Origin: Brachionus plicatilis
Lineage: Eukaryota; Rotifera; Eurotatoria; Ploima; Brachionidae
DNA length: 64,000 bases
Reading direction: 5' to 3'
NCBI GenBank assembly: GCA_010279815.1
Contig: QEOQ01000165.1
Span: forward strand, 9,051-73,050
This document shows, one piece after another, positions 43,251 to 54,445 of this stretch. Both the position numbers and the translations under genes were made by a program. Numbering within the stretch: position 1 is the stretch's first letter; the number at the start of each line of letters is the position of its first letter. The notes beneath the pieces were generated by a model. The model saw only the letters and a program-made list of their open reading frames with translations. It did no database searches and was not told the origin of the DNA.

Positions 43251-44524
43251 TTTTATTGGTTGATTTATTTGAAATTATTTAACGTATGAATAATCGATTT
43301 GATCATCTAGCAACAACACAATTCGTGTGGTCCACTAATGTATTACAAGAAAACCAGATGGACCCTAACAGATAAAGAAATCTAATTCTTAATGATCCTG
43401 TCAATTTGAATTTAAAAATGAACTACCAGTTTTAGTTTCTAAGATTTCAAAGTACTCGGATATGTACTAATCAAATAACAGAATTTATTCCATTTTCGAA
43501 ATACCAATTAAAATGCGAAAAATCAAACCAAAAATTTATTTTTATCTTATGATATCGGATTCTGCTATTGAAATTTTAAAGTGAATAACCATCTTCTTCT
43601 TTTCTGATCCTTGGAAAGAGGAGGATTGATTTTCAAAAATTTCAAACATATATTATGTCTGTCATTACTCTGTCATTTCCGGCAGAGTTATGACAAGTCA
43701 TCATAAACGTTTATCATTAACAACGCCTCTCATCTGAGCATTCTAAACTCACAAAACCAACTTCAAACCCGAAAATGAGCTTCATTTTTTTCTAAAAATG
43801 AATTTTCTTTTAGCCTCCAGAGGTAAAGGTATTGTTATTTTTTTCCATACATTGTCTTCTTTTTCTGCAGGAAAGCCATATTTGAATTTGAGAGCTTCTA
43901 AAATATATTTAAATTTAAATAAATAAAATTAAATATTTAAAAAACCTTTTAGATGATTGACTTAAATCAGACAACAAGTTGGCCCATTATGGTTACTGAC
44001 CAAAACATGATTTTGACCTCTTCCTTAAACAAGATTTTGAGATAATTTGATTTTGAGAAATGGATATTCATGGATATCTTTTATTAAATCAACTCCACTG
44101 AATATCTAAAATTAAATATTTGATTATTAATTTTTATTAATTATTACAAAAATTCTCAGAAAGGAAATTTTATTTTTGGTTGGTCAATAATTCTAATAAA
44201 TCATCATCCATTTTATTTATTTTCTAAGAATTGGAGCAATTTTGACAGTCGGCATGTTTATGATTTGATAAATAGAAAGAAATAAATATTTTTTATTCCA
44301 AATCATATATATAATATCAAATAAAGATTTATTAAAACTAAAAAAAGAGTGACTATCAGCTTCATTTTCTTCGCTGGGAGTATCTTAAAATAGCAATGAT
44401 TAAAAAAGCACAATCAAATGAGCAAAAAATAGCAACTTGGTTTTATTTCATCAATTAAAATTGCAAGAACTGACAAAAAAAATTAATATAGATTTAACTT
44501 ATTTAGATGGGCGAATTTATTAAT
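43251..44524. other. Gene-free stretch before the MULE relic
   Basis: No coding region could be supported. It may include the 5' part and terminal repeat of the MULE, which I could not delimit. Confidence 0.35.
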
Positions 44525-45925
44525 ATGCTTAATATCGAACATGGCTTTGTTACACTCTCCCGGAAAAATAAACCACTCCTTACTTACATAGGTCATTTTT
44601 TTCGTTTTAAAGAATCAAAACAAGACCTTACTGCCACCAAGAAATTCGGCTGGCGCTGTACTTACCAAAGTTAAGTTCTACCTGTGAAACAAATGGATGT
44701 ATTGTCTGATCTTCTTATGATGTATTGAATCATAAAGATGATTATTTAGAGACTACAAAAAACAATGATTTGTCAAATAAAGAATATAAACGAAAAATCA
44801 AAGAAGGAGCTCATATGTCAGACGAAAACCCGAGAAAAATTATTCCCACGGTATGGAGTGATGTTTCACTAAAAGACGAGGAAGAAGCTTGTGGTTCATC
44901 ATACGATGCTGATCGTAAAGTAATTCAAAGGGGCCAAGAAAAGTGTTCAACCAAATTATACACCTCATCAGAAAGAACTGCGTGACATTGATATACCTGA
45001 TTTTTTAAAAAAAACCTTTGTTCAAAATGAACAAGATGCCAAAGAATTTCTGCTACTTAATTTAGGTATAGAAAATAAATTGTTTTTTTATTTTTGGTAT
45101 TCAAGAATACTAAAAGCTAATCGAAAACGGTCATGTTCTCTTCTTGACGGTACATTTGATATTGCTCCCAAGCTTTTTAATCAAGTCTATTCAATGCTGT
45201 TCTAATCAACCGTCGGTGTATTCCAATACTTTAGGCATTCCTACCACGTTAGAACCAATAAATTTATTAAAAAACTGTGAGGACAAATATTGACATATCT
45301 AAAAAATAGCCCTTTATCAATAACATGCGACTTTGAGCTTGCCTTTATTCGAGCTTGTGAGGTTGTTTTTCCAGCAAGTTTTGTTCAAGGTTGTAAATTT
45401 CAATTTATGCAAAGCATGTGGAGACATATTCAGGATACAGGTTTGACAACTGTTTACAGAACATCATCTGAGCATCGTTTTCTTCTAAAACTTCCATTGG
45501 TTTTGGCATTTTATCCATCACATTATGTTGAAACTAAATTCAACATCATAAAGAAAAAATTAGACTCAGTAGATCCAAATACTTCTAAAATAGAAGAGTA
45601 TTATACTTATTTAGAGAAAACTTATGCTGGTAGCTGTAAAATGGTGAAAGCAAGAAGCAGAAGAAATGCGAGAATGATTGAACAGCGATTTGAACCAATG
45701 TTTGAGAAAAAATTTCGGAACCTACATCACCGAGTTCATGAGTGTATTCCACTTACTAATAATTTAGTCGAAGCCTGGCATAACGCTTTCTATAAAATAC
45801 TAAAAAGTAATCCATTGATATACAAATTAATTGATTGGTTTAGGAAAGAGCAAATCCTAGCTTCGGAAAAAAATGTTTTAGCAAGAACAAGGTGTGCGTC
45901 ATACCAGAAAACCACAGTATGTTAA
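44525..45925 (+). pseudogene. FLYWCH-type MULE (Mutator-like) transposase, broken
   Basis: The N-terminal part (ATG 44525) reads FVTLSRKNKPLLTYIGHFFR and FGWRCTY, a FLYWCH zinc finger; after a frameshift near 44672 and a TGA at 44707 the finger ends in LNHKDD. Another frameshift near 44950 leads to the catalytic region: LLDGTFDIAPKLFNQVYSM (first Asp), ITCDFELAFIRACEVVFP (second Asp), and NNLVEAWHNAF (Glu). Stops at 45203-45205 and near 45280 interrupt it. The family's conserved CxxH of the GCxFHF block is CKFQ here. The closing SWIM finger is absent. At least two frameshifts and three stops show it is inactive. MULE transposases mobilise elements with long TIRs and 9-bp target duplications, as seen nearby. 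Confidence 0.85.
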
Positions 45926-46166
45926 GCTTATCAGTCAATTAATATTATCAGTCAAAATAAAAAGGATAATTTTGAACAATTTTATGATAATATGACTCTT
46001 ATTTTTGAATATTAAATAACTTTTTTGGATTGAACACGAATTATTAAATTAGTAATAAAATTCACAGGTAAAGATTTCATCATGACTATTTTATTCTTGC
46101 AATTTTAAACGTGCTAATTTTTTTTTCTATTTTAAATGTGCTAATTTATTACCTGCTCTTATAGTA

Positions 46167-46822
46167 CAGTGCCTTCTTCGCTAGTTATCAGCGAATAATT
46201 CAGATTAAACTTGATTTTTTCGGCTATTTTTTTAATGAATCCAAGAGTCAATAATAACATTTTTTTATTTTATTTAATTGATTCAATAAATTACCCTTTT
46301 TTATGATTTTTACAGGATAAGATTTTAAGTAATGTTTGACTGTTCTTATTTGGGTATTTTCATCATCCAGAATTTTAGATTTATCAGATACAATTCCATA
46401 TTCACTTTGTTTCCCAAAATTTGTATAAAATACTAAGCCTCTATTTCATCAGATCTCTCCTGAATAGGAATATTTTTTCTTCGTTTCTTAGTTAAATTTA
46501 AAGATTTAGACTGGTATATTTTCTGGGAAGGATCCTCATCTGAATTACTTGCGATATATGGTGTTGGCCTAAGGTTTTTTGAGATCTTTTTTCTTTTGAT
46601 TTGTTTAGACTTGCTCATGTTTCTGTAAAAATTCTTTATTTTGTCGTTCTTTATAATCCCGAAGTTTTTTGTTCGGATGTCAAATAAAACCGAACAAAAA
46701 ATTAGACTTAACAAATGAATATTACATGTAAAGATATTGGAAATAGCTCCGATCCCGATAAATTTTGTTCGGTTATCGAATTATTCGGACTAAAGTGTAT
46801 TCGGATTTTCGAGACTTGACTG
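46167..46822 (-). mobile_element. pogo/Tigger-like DNA transposon derivative
   Basis: The right end, read inward on the minus strand, is CAGTCAAGTCTCGAAAATCC, typical of pogo/Tigger termini; the left end is CAGTGCCTTCTTCGCTAGTT. Both contain CGAATAATTC inside, and both ends abut TA (46165-46166, 46823-46824), the expected duplication. A minus-strand ORF, ATG 46618 to stop 46433, encodes 61 residues (MSKSKQIKRKKISKNLRPT at its start, then acidic and basic runs). It could be a leftover of the element's own protein. No DDE domain. The left and right ends are only partly alike, so the pairing is tentative. Confidence 0.5.
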
Positions 46823-47204
46823 TATTTGGTTATCAGTTTTCAATGTTATTTCTCTTTATTGTTTTTTTTAATAATCTAGTTTGTTGGAAGGTTTAGTCGA
46901 CAGTCTGACAATAAAGACATCAACAAGGAGTAAATTTTGGAATAAATATAGATTTTTTAAATTAAGCACAGATTAAGTAAAAAAAAATGCTTTATAATAT
47001 TTAAAAGCCTGGTAAAATTCAGTTTTTAAAAAAAAATAAAGATAAAGAAATCATAAATTACTATAAGCGAAACAGAATTTAGTTTTGAGCTTGAAAGCGT
47101 GAAAAAAAAAATTTCGAAAGAGTAAAATTAAATAAAAAATCAAAACAACACAACCACTAAGAAAAACGAAAAAGGGAACTAATGAATTAATGAGATAAAA
47201 AAAG

Positions 47205-48525
47205 ATGTCCCTAAAAAAGAACAAAAATAAAGAGGAAAAATCACATAATGAAGATTTTTTTGTTAAGAATGACGTTCATTATGATGAGGTTAGCAAAAAA
47301 GAATTTGAAAGTGATTCATTAAATTCTGAAGAAATAATAAATAATTTTCTCTGTATCAAATTTATTTTTTAAATTAATCGAATTTTCAGTTTCGGTAAGG
47401 AGCTTTGAGGAAGAGGATCAGAATTATATACCGGATATAAATCAAAATATTTACAAACGAGCTAACTAAACTGGTCCTGAATTCATATGTTTTAATAAAA
47501 AATTAAAAAATGAAAATGTTTTAATATGATCAAAATATTTAATGGAAACTTGGTTAATCACCTGAGACTAGTTCTGGACAATAATTTCGACCAGATGATA
47601 GCGTATCAAGGTATTTTTTTTTTCATATATCTTTTTTCTTATCATGACTTGACTTTTAAGATTTGGTTTTTAACCTCTGGAGTCTAGATAAAATTTTAAA
47701 TTTTTTTTAACCACATAAAAATGGGTTATGTTTTGGCGTAGAGCAAGAGTAATAACGAATTTAAATTTTACGAAAAAAAGATAAAGAAAGAATTTGCAAA
47801 TAGATACAAGTCTTATGGTATTAATTATTTAGTTTTTGCCGATGAGACAAAAATTGAAATAAATACTTTTCCTCTTTACCACTTTAGACAAGAAACATCA
47901 AATCCTGTTTGTGAAGGAACAAGAAAAAAATCATCATTAAAGATAAATATTTGGGCAGCAATTAGCTATAATGGACCAATAAGATTATGTGTAAAATTTT
48001 CAAAATATTTTAAAAATTTTTTTACTTTTTATTTTTAATAAAGCTCTTTACAAATAACTTGAATCAATATATCTATAAATATATATTGGAGTTTAACCTT
48101 TAGCTTTACTTGATTTCAAATTGTAAAGCATAAGAATTAGAAAGTTGCTACATAATCCAAGATAATGATCAAAAGCACTTTTCGAATCTTTGAACTGAAT
48201 TTATAAGAGAAAGAGTATAAACTAGGTAAATAAGCATATTAAATATTTTTTAATAATAGAGAAATAATTTTTTTAAAAGCTAAAAACGCGAGCGAACTCA
48301 GCTGACTTCAATCCTAAAGAGATGTTATGGAGTGACCTCAAAAGTAATGTGACGAAGAAACAATGTAGAAATTTAAGTGAGCTGAAAGAGACTATCAGAA
48401 GCTACGAAAGAAATTCAAATGCCGAAAAATGCATTAAATATGTTAGACATTTGAAGAAAGTACTGAATATAGTTGCAGATAAAGGTGGAGATTGGTCATA
48501 TGAAAAGAAACTTTTTCTTAGTTAA
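47205..48525 (+). pseudogene. Tc1/mariner-like transposase relic
   Basis: Three catalytic blocks occur in order on the plus strand: INYLVFADETKIEI (first Asp), YIIQDNDQKHFS (second Asp) and SADFNPKEMLWSDLK (where Tc1 proteins have a third acidic residue after SPDLNPIE). INIWAAISYNGPIRL and the tail YVRHLKKVLNIVADKGGDWS are also family-like. Between GPIRLC and LFTNNLNQYIYKYILE is a GT...AG segment of about 54 nt that looks like an intron. Stops after ILEFNL and other lesions make it non-functional. An acidic-basic ORF starting ATG 47205 may be its N-terminus, but no helix-turn-helix is clear. Confidence 0.65.
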
Positions 48526-48715
48526 AAGAGTTAAAAAAATCAATTTAAATTTACAGTTTTTTTTTATTTATATTTTTTTTACAAGAAAAAAATAAACTAA
48601 GAAATTCTGAAACTTTAAAAAAATTTTTAATTATTTAATCATTATAACATATTTAATTTTGAATTCTAACTAAAATCTTGTCAGTTTTATCTGTTTTGAA
48701 TGAAATTAAACTTAC

Positions 48716-48915
48716 CTTAGCGCCTGTGAGTATTCCTCAGCGTTAGCTTCTGGCGAGCGTTGTGCCTTTTTACAATTTTCAAAATGGACCACAGTGAGAA
48801 GAAAAATTAAAAAGTGAAGAAAAAAGCTGATTTTTTCTTTCAATAATATATTTAAATTTAAAAAAAGATAGAAAAAATTATTTTTAAAAGTAAAAAAACT
48901 TAAATCTTGGAACAT
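48716..48915 (-). CDS. Possible first coding exon of a small secreted (NPY/NPF-like?) peptide
   Basis: The open minus-strand frame from ATG 48915 ends at a strong splice donor (CTAAG then GTAAGT, 48716/48715). It has a hydrophobic signal-like core (ISFFLHFLIFLLTVVHF), then KKAQRSPEANAEEYSQALR. The last block resembles the N-terminal half of NPY/NPF peptides (PE...EEY..ALR). The coding part is much more GC-rich than its surroundings. The second exon, which should supply a C-terminal RPRF or RxRY amide motif, was not found. The real start might also be in another exon. Plausible but unproven; could be chance. Confidence 0.3.
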
Positions 48916-49036
48916 ACGGACGGACGGTTCGGTCAGATGTTTCAGTCTGTCCGACGGACCGTCTCGACGGATTGTAAGGACGGTCGGTTACCGTTGGCCG
49001 GACGGTAGGTCGGTGTAACTTTTTATTAGAATCGCT
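48905..49036. repeat. GC-rich CGGACGG repeat, copy 1
   Basis: A 130-bp GC-rich patch with repeated GGACGG/GGTCGG and GGTTACCGTTGGCCGGACGG, ending in GTAACTTTTTATTAGAATCG. Parallels copy 2. Confidence 0.7.
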
Positions 49037-49269
49037 TGAAGTTCTGCATTTTAAGTCGGTGTAAATAAAATTAAATAGAAATTTCAAGTTTTGAAAAAAT
49101 TAAAGCAAACTTGCATATTAAAAGCTTCCAGAGTTATTTTTGCGTGCTTATTTTATATCCAAATCTTTAAAAATTATTTTTAAAAAAACTTCAATTTTTA
49201 TGTTAAATAAAAATCATGAAAATGTGTTTCTTTTTACTTATTAAAAAATAAATGTAATTAAAAAAAAAA

Positions 49270-49435
49270 GACAGGTTCAGTTGGTTCAGATGGTTGGACG
49301 GCTTGGTTGGACGGCTTAGTCGGACGTTTCAGTTGGCTGTTCGAACGGTCGGCTACCGTTTAACGGCCGGACGGGACGAACGGTTTTTGAACCCGTCTTT
49401 TTTGGCGTTACGTTTTTATTAGAACCGCTGTAGAT
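49270..49435. repeat. GC-rich CGGACGG repeat, copy 2
   Basis: Same composition and order as copy 1 (GGCTACCGTTTAACGGCCGG, then CGTTTTTATTAGAACCGCT) in direct orientation about 365 bp away. The pair could be two copies of one element or the ends of a larger one. Base composition is unlike anything nearby. Confidence 0.7.
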
Positions 49436-49650
49436 CAAATTTTTCAGATCATTAATTATGAAAATAAATTATGCTTGATTAATTTCGAAAAAATCAGATT
49501 AAGATGTTTTTTTGAAGAAAATGGTAATGAAAAAAAAATATCAATTATGGATGAATTTGTTGAAGGTGATCAATTTAAAAAATTAAAAAACAATAATTTT
49601 TCTAAAAATTTCTCAAAAATTAAATGTTAAGTTTGTTTATTCTATTTTAT

Positions 49651-50013
49651 GGTTTTGTGAAGTTCAGTACAAAGTAACAGAACAGAGTGTTAAGATATTA
49701 AATAACTTTTTCTTCTAAAAGTCTAAAATCAATTCTGTGAATGCAACTTAGTGCAACTTTCAAAGTTGCATCAACTTTAAAAGTCTGCTAATGATGTGCA
49801 AAATATCTGCAAAATTCCCTGCACTCGATTATATTGAAATTTAATTTCTGCTAAACTCTGCAAATTTAGCAGACCTTAATATTTGGTGCAACTTTGAATG
49901 TTGTACTAAGTTGCATTTACAGATATCATTTTTAAAATTTAGAAAAAAAGCTATTCAGTTTTTTTTCATTTTTTTCTGTTCTTTTTATCATTTTGCTGAA
50001 TTTCAAAAAAACC
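49651..50013. mobile_element. MULE-type MITE, 363 bp, perfect 9-bp target duplication
   Basis: Ends GGTTTTGTGAAGTTCAGTAC and, inverted, GGTTTTTTTGAAATTCAGCA. The TIRs extend about 130 bp (AACAGAACAGAG, GAATGCAACTTAGTGCAACT). CTATTTTAT occurs directly on both sides (49642-49650 and 50014-50022). Long TIRs with a 9-bp duplication identify a Mutator-like element. No ORF. Incomplete relatives at 8672-8869 and 31335-31410. Confidence 0.85.
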
Positions 50014-50289
50014 CTATTTTATATTAGTTAGAAATTTTATTAACTTCATTTTTCAATTGATTATTCAAAAAAAACTCATAAAAAATTAACGTTATAAAGC
50101 GTTTTTTTATTTTAAATAAACGTAATATAACTTTAAGATATCTTCCGTTTTTGAAGAAATACAATATAAGCTAGAAAAAACATGAGCATCGTATGCGTTT
50201 AATGTAGATGGTTTTTTGAAACGCGTTCAAAAACAAACTTAAACGCTTTTTTTTTCCAGGGTATTTAATTCATTTTAGACTTTTATCCT

Positions 50290-50510
50290 GAGATATATGT
50301 TGGGTCGAATCAGGAAATAATTCGCTCGTTTTGATTGTAAGTCAATTAGATCTCTGTATTTACTTTTTGTTCGTCTTCTTTTGGAATTTTCAGTGCCTGT
50401 ATGGTACAGAACCGCTAACATATGGAACCAGCTGGCAAATCTATTAGTTGATGCCTCCAATGCTAACAGCTTTTAAGCAGATATTGATTGCTGGATGAGC
50501 AGCAGTCTTC
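50290..50510 (+). mobile_element. LINE ORF2 fragment with internal deletion
   Basis: The plus frame reads YMLGRIRK, a stop, then LLFVRLLLEFSVPVWYR, directly joined to TANIWNQLANLLVDASNANS, a stop, then DIDCWM. The two halves are normally separated by about 100 residues in CR1-like ORF2, so the copy is internally deleted. The minus-strand open frame here is a shadow. Confidence 0.65.
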
Positions 50511-50519
50511 CAAAATCAA

Positions 50520-51140
50520 ATCAGCAAAATTCCCATAAAATGATTCCCTCTTTTTTTGACAGTAATTTGGTTCTGGAGAGTTGACCAACATAATTTCGCA
50601 TTATTGAAGTGTCATCAAAATCTCGATATGCTTGTTGTATCGAAACAATTTTTATATCTTTTTCTATTGGTCGTAATCGGTTCCGGTAATACAGCTCTTT
50701 ATAAAGAGGCGCTCATTATATGACATTATATCGAATGTATTAATAAAAAAAAAACCCAACAAACACTTTTTTAGAGCGATTTCAAGGATCAGGGCTAAAT
50801 GCATTCGGTAATAAAATAAAAATCTTGAGAATAGTTAAATTAAAAATAATGTTTAAATAGCCCTTTGGTTATTGTTGTTCAAACAAATTTTTAATACCAT
50901 TGTTTGTTAGGCCGAGACTTGATTGAGAAAATTCCAGTTGTTAAAAATCATTTCAAATCAATAAAAAATATTACACATCAAAACTCAAGTGAAATTTTTG
51001 AATTTTTTTAAAAGTGAGATAAATGAATGTCAAAACATTAATCTCACTTCGTCAAAACACAAAACTCAGGTGATGCGATAAGAAAGTTTTCAAAGAACTG
51101 AATCAAATAGCAATGAATTTTAGATATCGGCCTTACCATG
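50520..51140. other. Non-coding stretch
   Basis: Possibly LINE 3' untranslated sequence at its start (ends in an A-rich run near 50745). No gene seen. Confidence 0.35.
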
Positions 51141-51300
51141 GAGCAGACTTGCAAAAAAGTCTTGAAAAAAGTCTGAACAAGTCAAAAACAAGTCAAAGTG
51201 TGAGTTGGACTTGAAAAGTTTTTTTTCTAAATTATAAGTCTTGACTTGTTTCAAAGATTTCAAGATTACAAGTCAAGACTTTGACTTATTTTAAAAACAG
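51140..51300. repeat. GACTT-family repeat
   Basis: Dense AAGTCTTGAAAAAAGTCTG and GACTTGTTTCAAAGATT blocks; diverged member of the dispersed GACTT family, without the defining ends. Confidence 0.5.
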
Positions 51301-51323
51301 AATTTAAATATATATAAAAATTA

Positions 51324-51706
51324 TAAAGTTTACGAAATTCAAAACTTAAGTCCTATCTGAATTTCACATTTTTGACTCAAAATTCGGAATCTACGTCCTC
51401 GAAAACCCAAAAAAAAAATTTTTTTGAAGGGGCCAAAAATAGCAAACCCTTTAAAAAGTTGTTGTTCTTTGAGACTCAAAATCTCAAAGATAAAACTTAA
51501 ATATACTAAAAAAGTATATATATACTGAAAGAGCATAAAATTTTCTACATGCTAATGTAATTTAGAAAAAAAAAGGGTGTGGCGGTTTTTGTTAGCTAAA
51601 AAAAGGAAAAAAATGTGTTTTTTTTCTGGTTTAAATCGTATTTCCTCCAGGGATCAATTATGACCCAACTTTTTTTTTTTTTTAAAAAATCGAGACAAAA
51701 TTCTGA
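51324..51706. repeat. Dispersed repeat, copy B (uninterrupted)
   Basis: Matches 7491-8666 minus the MITE at 7714-8485, so it gives the pre-insertion state of that site (GTATATATATACTG at 51514-51527). Confidence 0.8.
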
Positions 51707-52487
51707 ACAAATCTATGGTTTTACTTTTTTATTTATTGCTTTATTTTTCTTAAAAAATCTCTTCAAATCATGTGATTTTTAATATAGGCCAGAAAATTGA
51801 CAATATTTGCACTTTTTTTTCAATTTTAATATTTTTTTTCTAAATTTAAATTAAACAAAAATTATTTCCAAAGAAATTTTCTAATTTTTTACGTAATATA
51901 TTGTAAATTTTGCTCATAATGTAAAATTTCAAATTATCTAAAAAATAAATTTCATAAATAACTAGTAATCCTTTTTGAAGTTTATTCAAAAAAAATATGA
52001 TTTTATTTGTATGATCTGTTATTTTTGTTTTTCAAAAATTCAATACATCAATTCGGAAAATGTGAAAATAAAAATTTAAGACAATTAAAAAAAAAATTTT
52101 AATTTGATGCTAAAAATTTATTTAAATTGTAACAAAAAAAAAACGACAAATATTCGATTATTCAAAAGACATAACCCTTATCTATTAAAATTAGAATATC
52201 TAAACAAGAGGAAATTTAAAGAAAATGGTAAAAATTAGTTTTTCTATATCATCATCAATTTAAAATAAAACTCGATAAAAATATATTTTTTTTCTTTTGA
52301 AAATTGAACAATTTTTCAATTTTTATAAAAGGAAGACGAAAATCAAACTTTAAAAAACTCTAAATCCCACAATTCATTTGATATATTGATTCAAAAAAAT
52401 TATTTTCAATTTCTTCACATTTCAAATGGAGAAATTAAATCCTTAAAAATTAAAATTAATTTTTAAAAATTATTTTTTCTTTTTTCA
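51707..52487. other. Region downstream of calcium sensor B
   Basis: No gene seen. If the last exon of sensor B is spliced, its continuation would be here; none was identified. Confidence 0.35.
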
Positions 52488-53113
52488 TCATACCAATATA
52501 TGTTTGTTGCTCATACATCCTTCTATAAATTCATCTTTACTCAGACGTCTATCACCGTTTTCATCGATACGCCTAAAAATGTCCTGGACACACTTTACAG
52601 GCGGGTATTCTTTTTTGCTTCTACCCTTAAACTCATACATAGCTTCGATCACTTTGAGAAAGTCACGATCATTTATGATTCCATCTTTATCATTATCCTT
52701 AGGTTAAACATTAAAAAATGAGACCATGGCTGGCTTTACCTACATAGAACATGAAAACGAATTCAAGTCGTTTTCGGCAGTCATTATTTGACGTAGAGGA
52801 GTAGGCAATTATAAACTCGGAAAAGTCCAAATAACCATTCGAGTCTATGTCAAAACACGAGAATACATAGTCTGTAATTTTGTGTAAATTTTCTGTATTT
52901 CCACGTAGCATTTTGTAAAATTTATAGAAATTTTTCTTGTTCATCCGACCTGATGGAGAAACTTTGAGAAACTCTAAAAAAAATTTTAAAATTAACAGAA
53001 CAAAACGCTGCTTGGCTACCTTTGTACCACGACTTCAGTATGTCCGGATCGACCCCGGTTTTTTCAGATATTTCGTTCAATTCGGACTCGCTGATTTCTA
53101 TTTTCTTGCTCAT
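52488..53113 (-). CDS. Neuronal calcium sensor protein B
   Basis: Minus-strand exons 53113-53020, 52973-52744 and 52697-52488; both introns are 46 nt with GT/AG ends. They join to 177 residues. The NCS plan is clear: ILKSWYKEFLKVSPSGRM, then EF loops DIDSNGYLDFSE, DNDKDGIINDRD and DENGDRRLSKDE, with EF1 degenerate. No MG start, as in sensor A, and the blocks EYPPVKCVQDIF and EYPPKQCVRDIF show close paralogy. The frame ends NKHILV then TGA, shorter than A, which continues to LLSPYDY. TTG followed by GTATGA at this point could instead be a splice donor to a missing last exon. Duplication about 13 kb from A with LINE and MULE debris between. Confidence 0.9.
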
Positions 53114-54284
53114 TTTAAACAATATCTTGTATATTTTCTAAAATTAGAAACAAAAATTTATCTACAATAGAATTTTCAGAAATTTCTACTCAAAAATTAA
53201 AGGCAACATTAAACAATTCTCTAGTTTTATCTCTCTAAAGACCACTTTAATATTTAAACAATTCCTCAATGTTTAGCTTCATTTGCAATTATAAATAAAA
53301 TAAATTAATTTTTAGAAAAAAGAAAAATGCGATAAAAAAGCTTTTATTTCAAAAATAATTTATTAATTTATTCTTAATTAATTTAGAACTAAATAAAGTG
53401 TTTTTTAGACCCTTTGACTTGTGAATTCTGGTATTCAAATTGTTTGCTAGAATGGCAATTTTTGTTCATGGTCTCACGGGTTTTTAAATCAATTGTTCAA
53501 GGCTCAATTTAATCAACTAAAAAGCCTATCGGAAAATTTAACACAATATTTTTTGCAGTTAATTGTACCAAAAAATTACTTTCAAAACTAATTGCCATTG
53601 AGCTAGATTTTTTAGTAACTTTTTTAGTGTTCCTGTTTTAAAATCCTCATTTCTCATTGTAACTAAGCTGTGGCTGTCAAAAAAATCCGTCAAACAAAAA
53701 TAGATATTTATGAAATTTTATTTATTTCAAAATTTGTCTTATCTTTTAGAGCTTTTATGAAAAATCAATCGGCATGATTTCACAAATTGTAATTTTGACT
53801 TGATTCCATTGAGATTCGGCCTAGCTCCCATGATAAACGAGCAAAAATTGAAAATTTCTCTTAAAAAATGTGGCATGAGCGATTCTAGGCGACTGGAAAA
53901 TAAATCTGCGTCATGTTAGGCAGCTTGAAGAATAAAAACTAATACCTAAAAATTAAACTTAATCCCATTTGATGTCAACATTCAACTGATCCTCAAATGA
54001 TGCAATTTTTATATCCGGTATTTTTTATATTTCATGCTGTAAAATGATTCCATTGTGTAATTGATATTTTAAAAACATGAAATTCTAGTTCAATCTCTAA
54101 TATTTCCCAAATAGATGAAAACTTTAATTAAACGCTCATGAATTCCTAAATGATAAATCTAGATGGAAGTTTTTCAACAAAATTGTGCTGAAGTTTTGAA
54201 CCTGTTTTTTCGCTTCAGAAAAATAGCATTTTAATTGGAGCTATTTAATTTGAAAAAAAGCTTATTATATTTTATTGTGAAAGA
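53114..54284. other. Upstream region of calcium sensor B
   Basis: No gene or repeat supported. Confidence 0.35.
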
Positions 54285-54445
54285 AATTTATGCTGCCATT
54301 TGGCAAACTACTCTTACTTATTTTGTTTGTTCATTACTAAATTAAACCGAAGTCTAATTAAAAATTAATTCAGTTTTATCATATTTTAAGACAGTGAACA
54401 AATTGTTCACGATTGAGCAAGTCGAGAGAACATCAAGAAAAATTG
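54285..54445. repeat. Diverged direct duplicate, copy 1
   Basis: Shares ordered blocks with 55775-55925: TTTATGCTKCCATTTGGC, ATTTTGTTTGT, TCTAATTAAAAATTAA, TTTTATCA and GAGCWAGTC. Identity is roughly 70-75%. Non-coding. Possibly a decayed repeat or a duplicated regulatory piece. Confidence 0.5.

Noticed and set aside
50275..50460. Minus-strand 61-codon frame
   Set aside because: Opposite to a recognisable LINE fragment on the plus strand.
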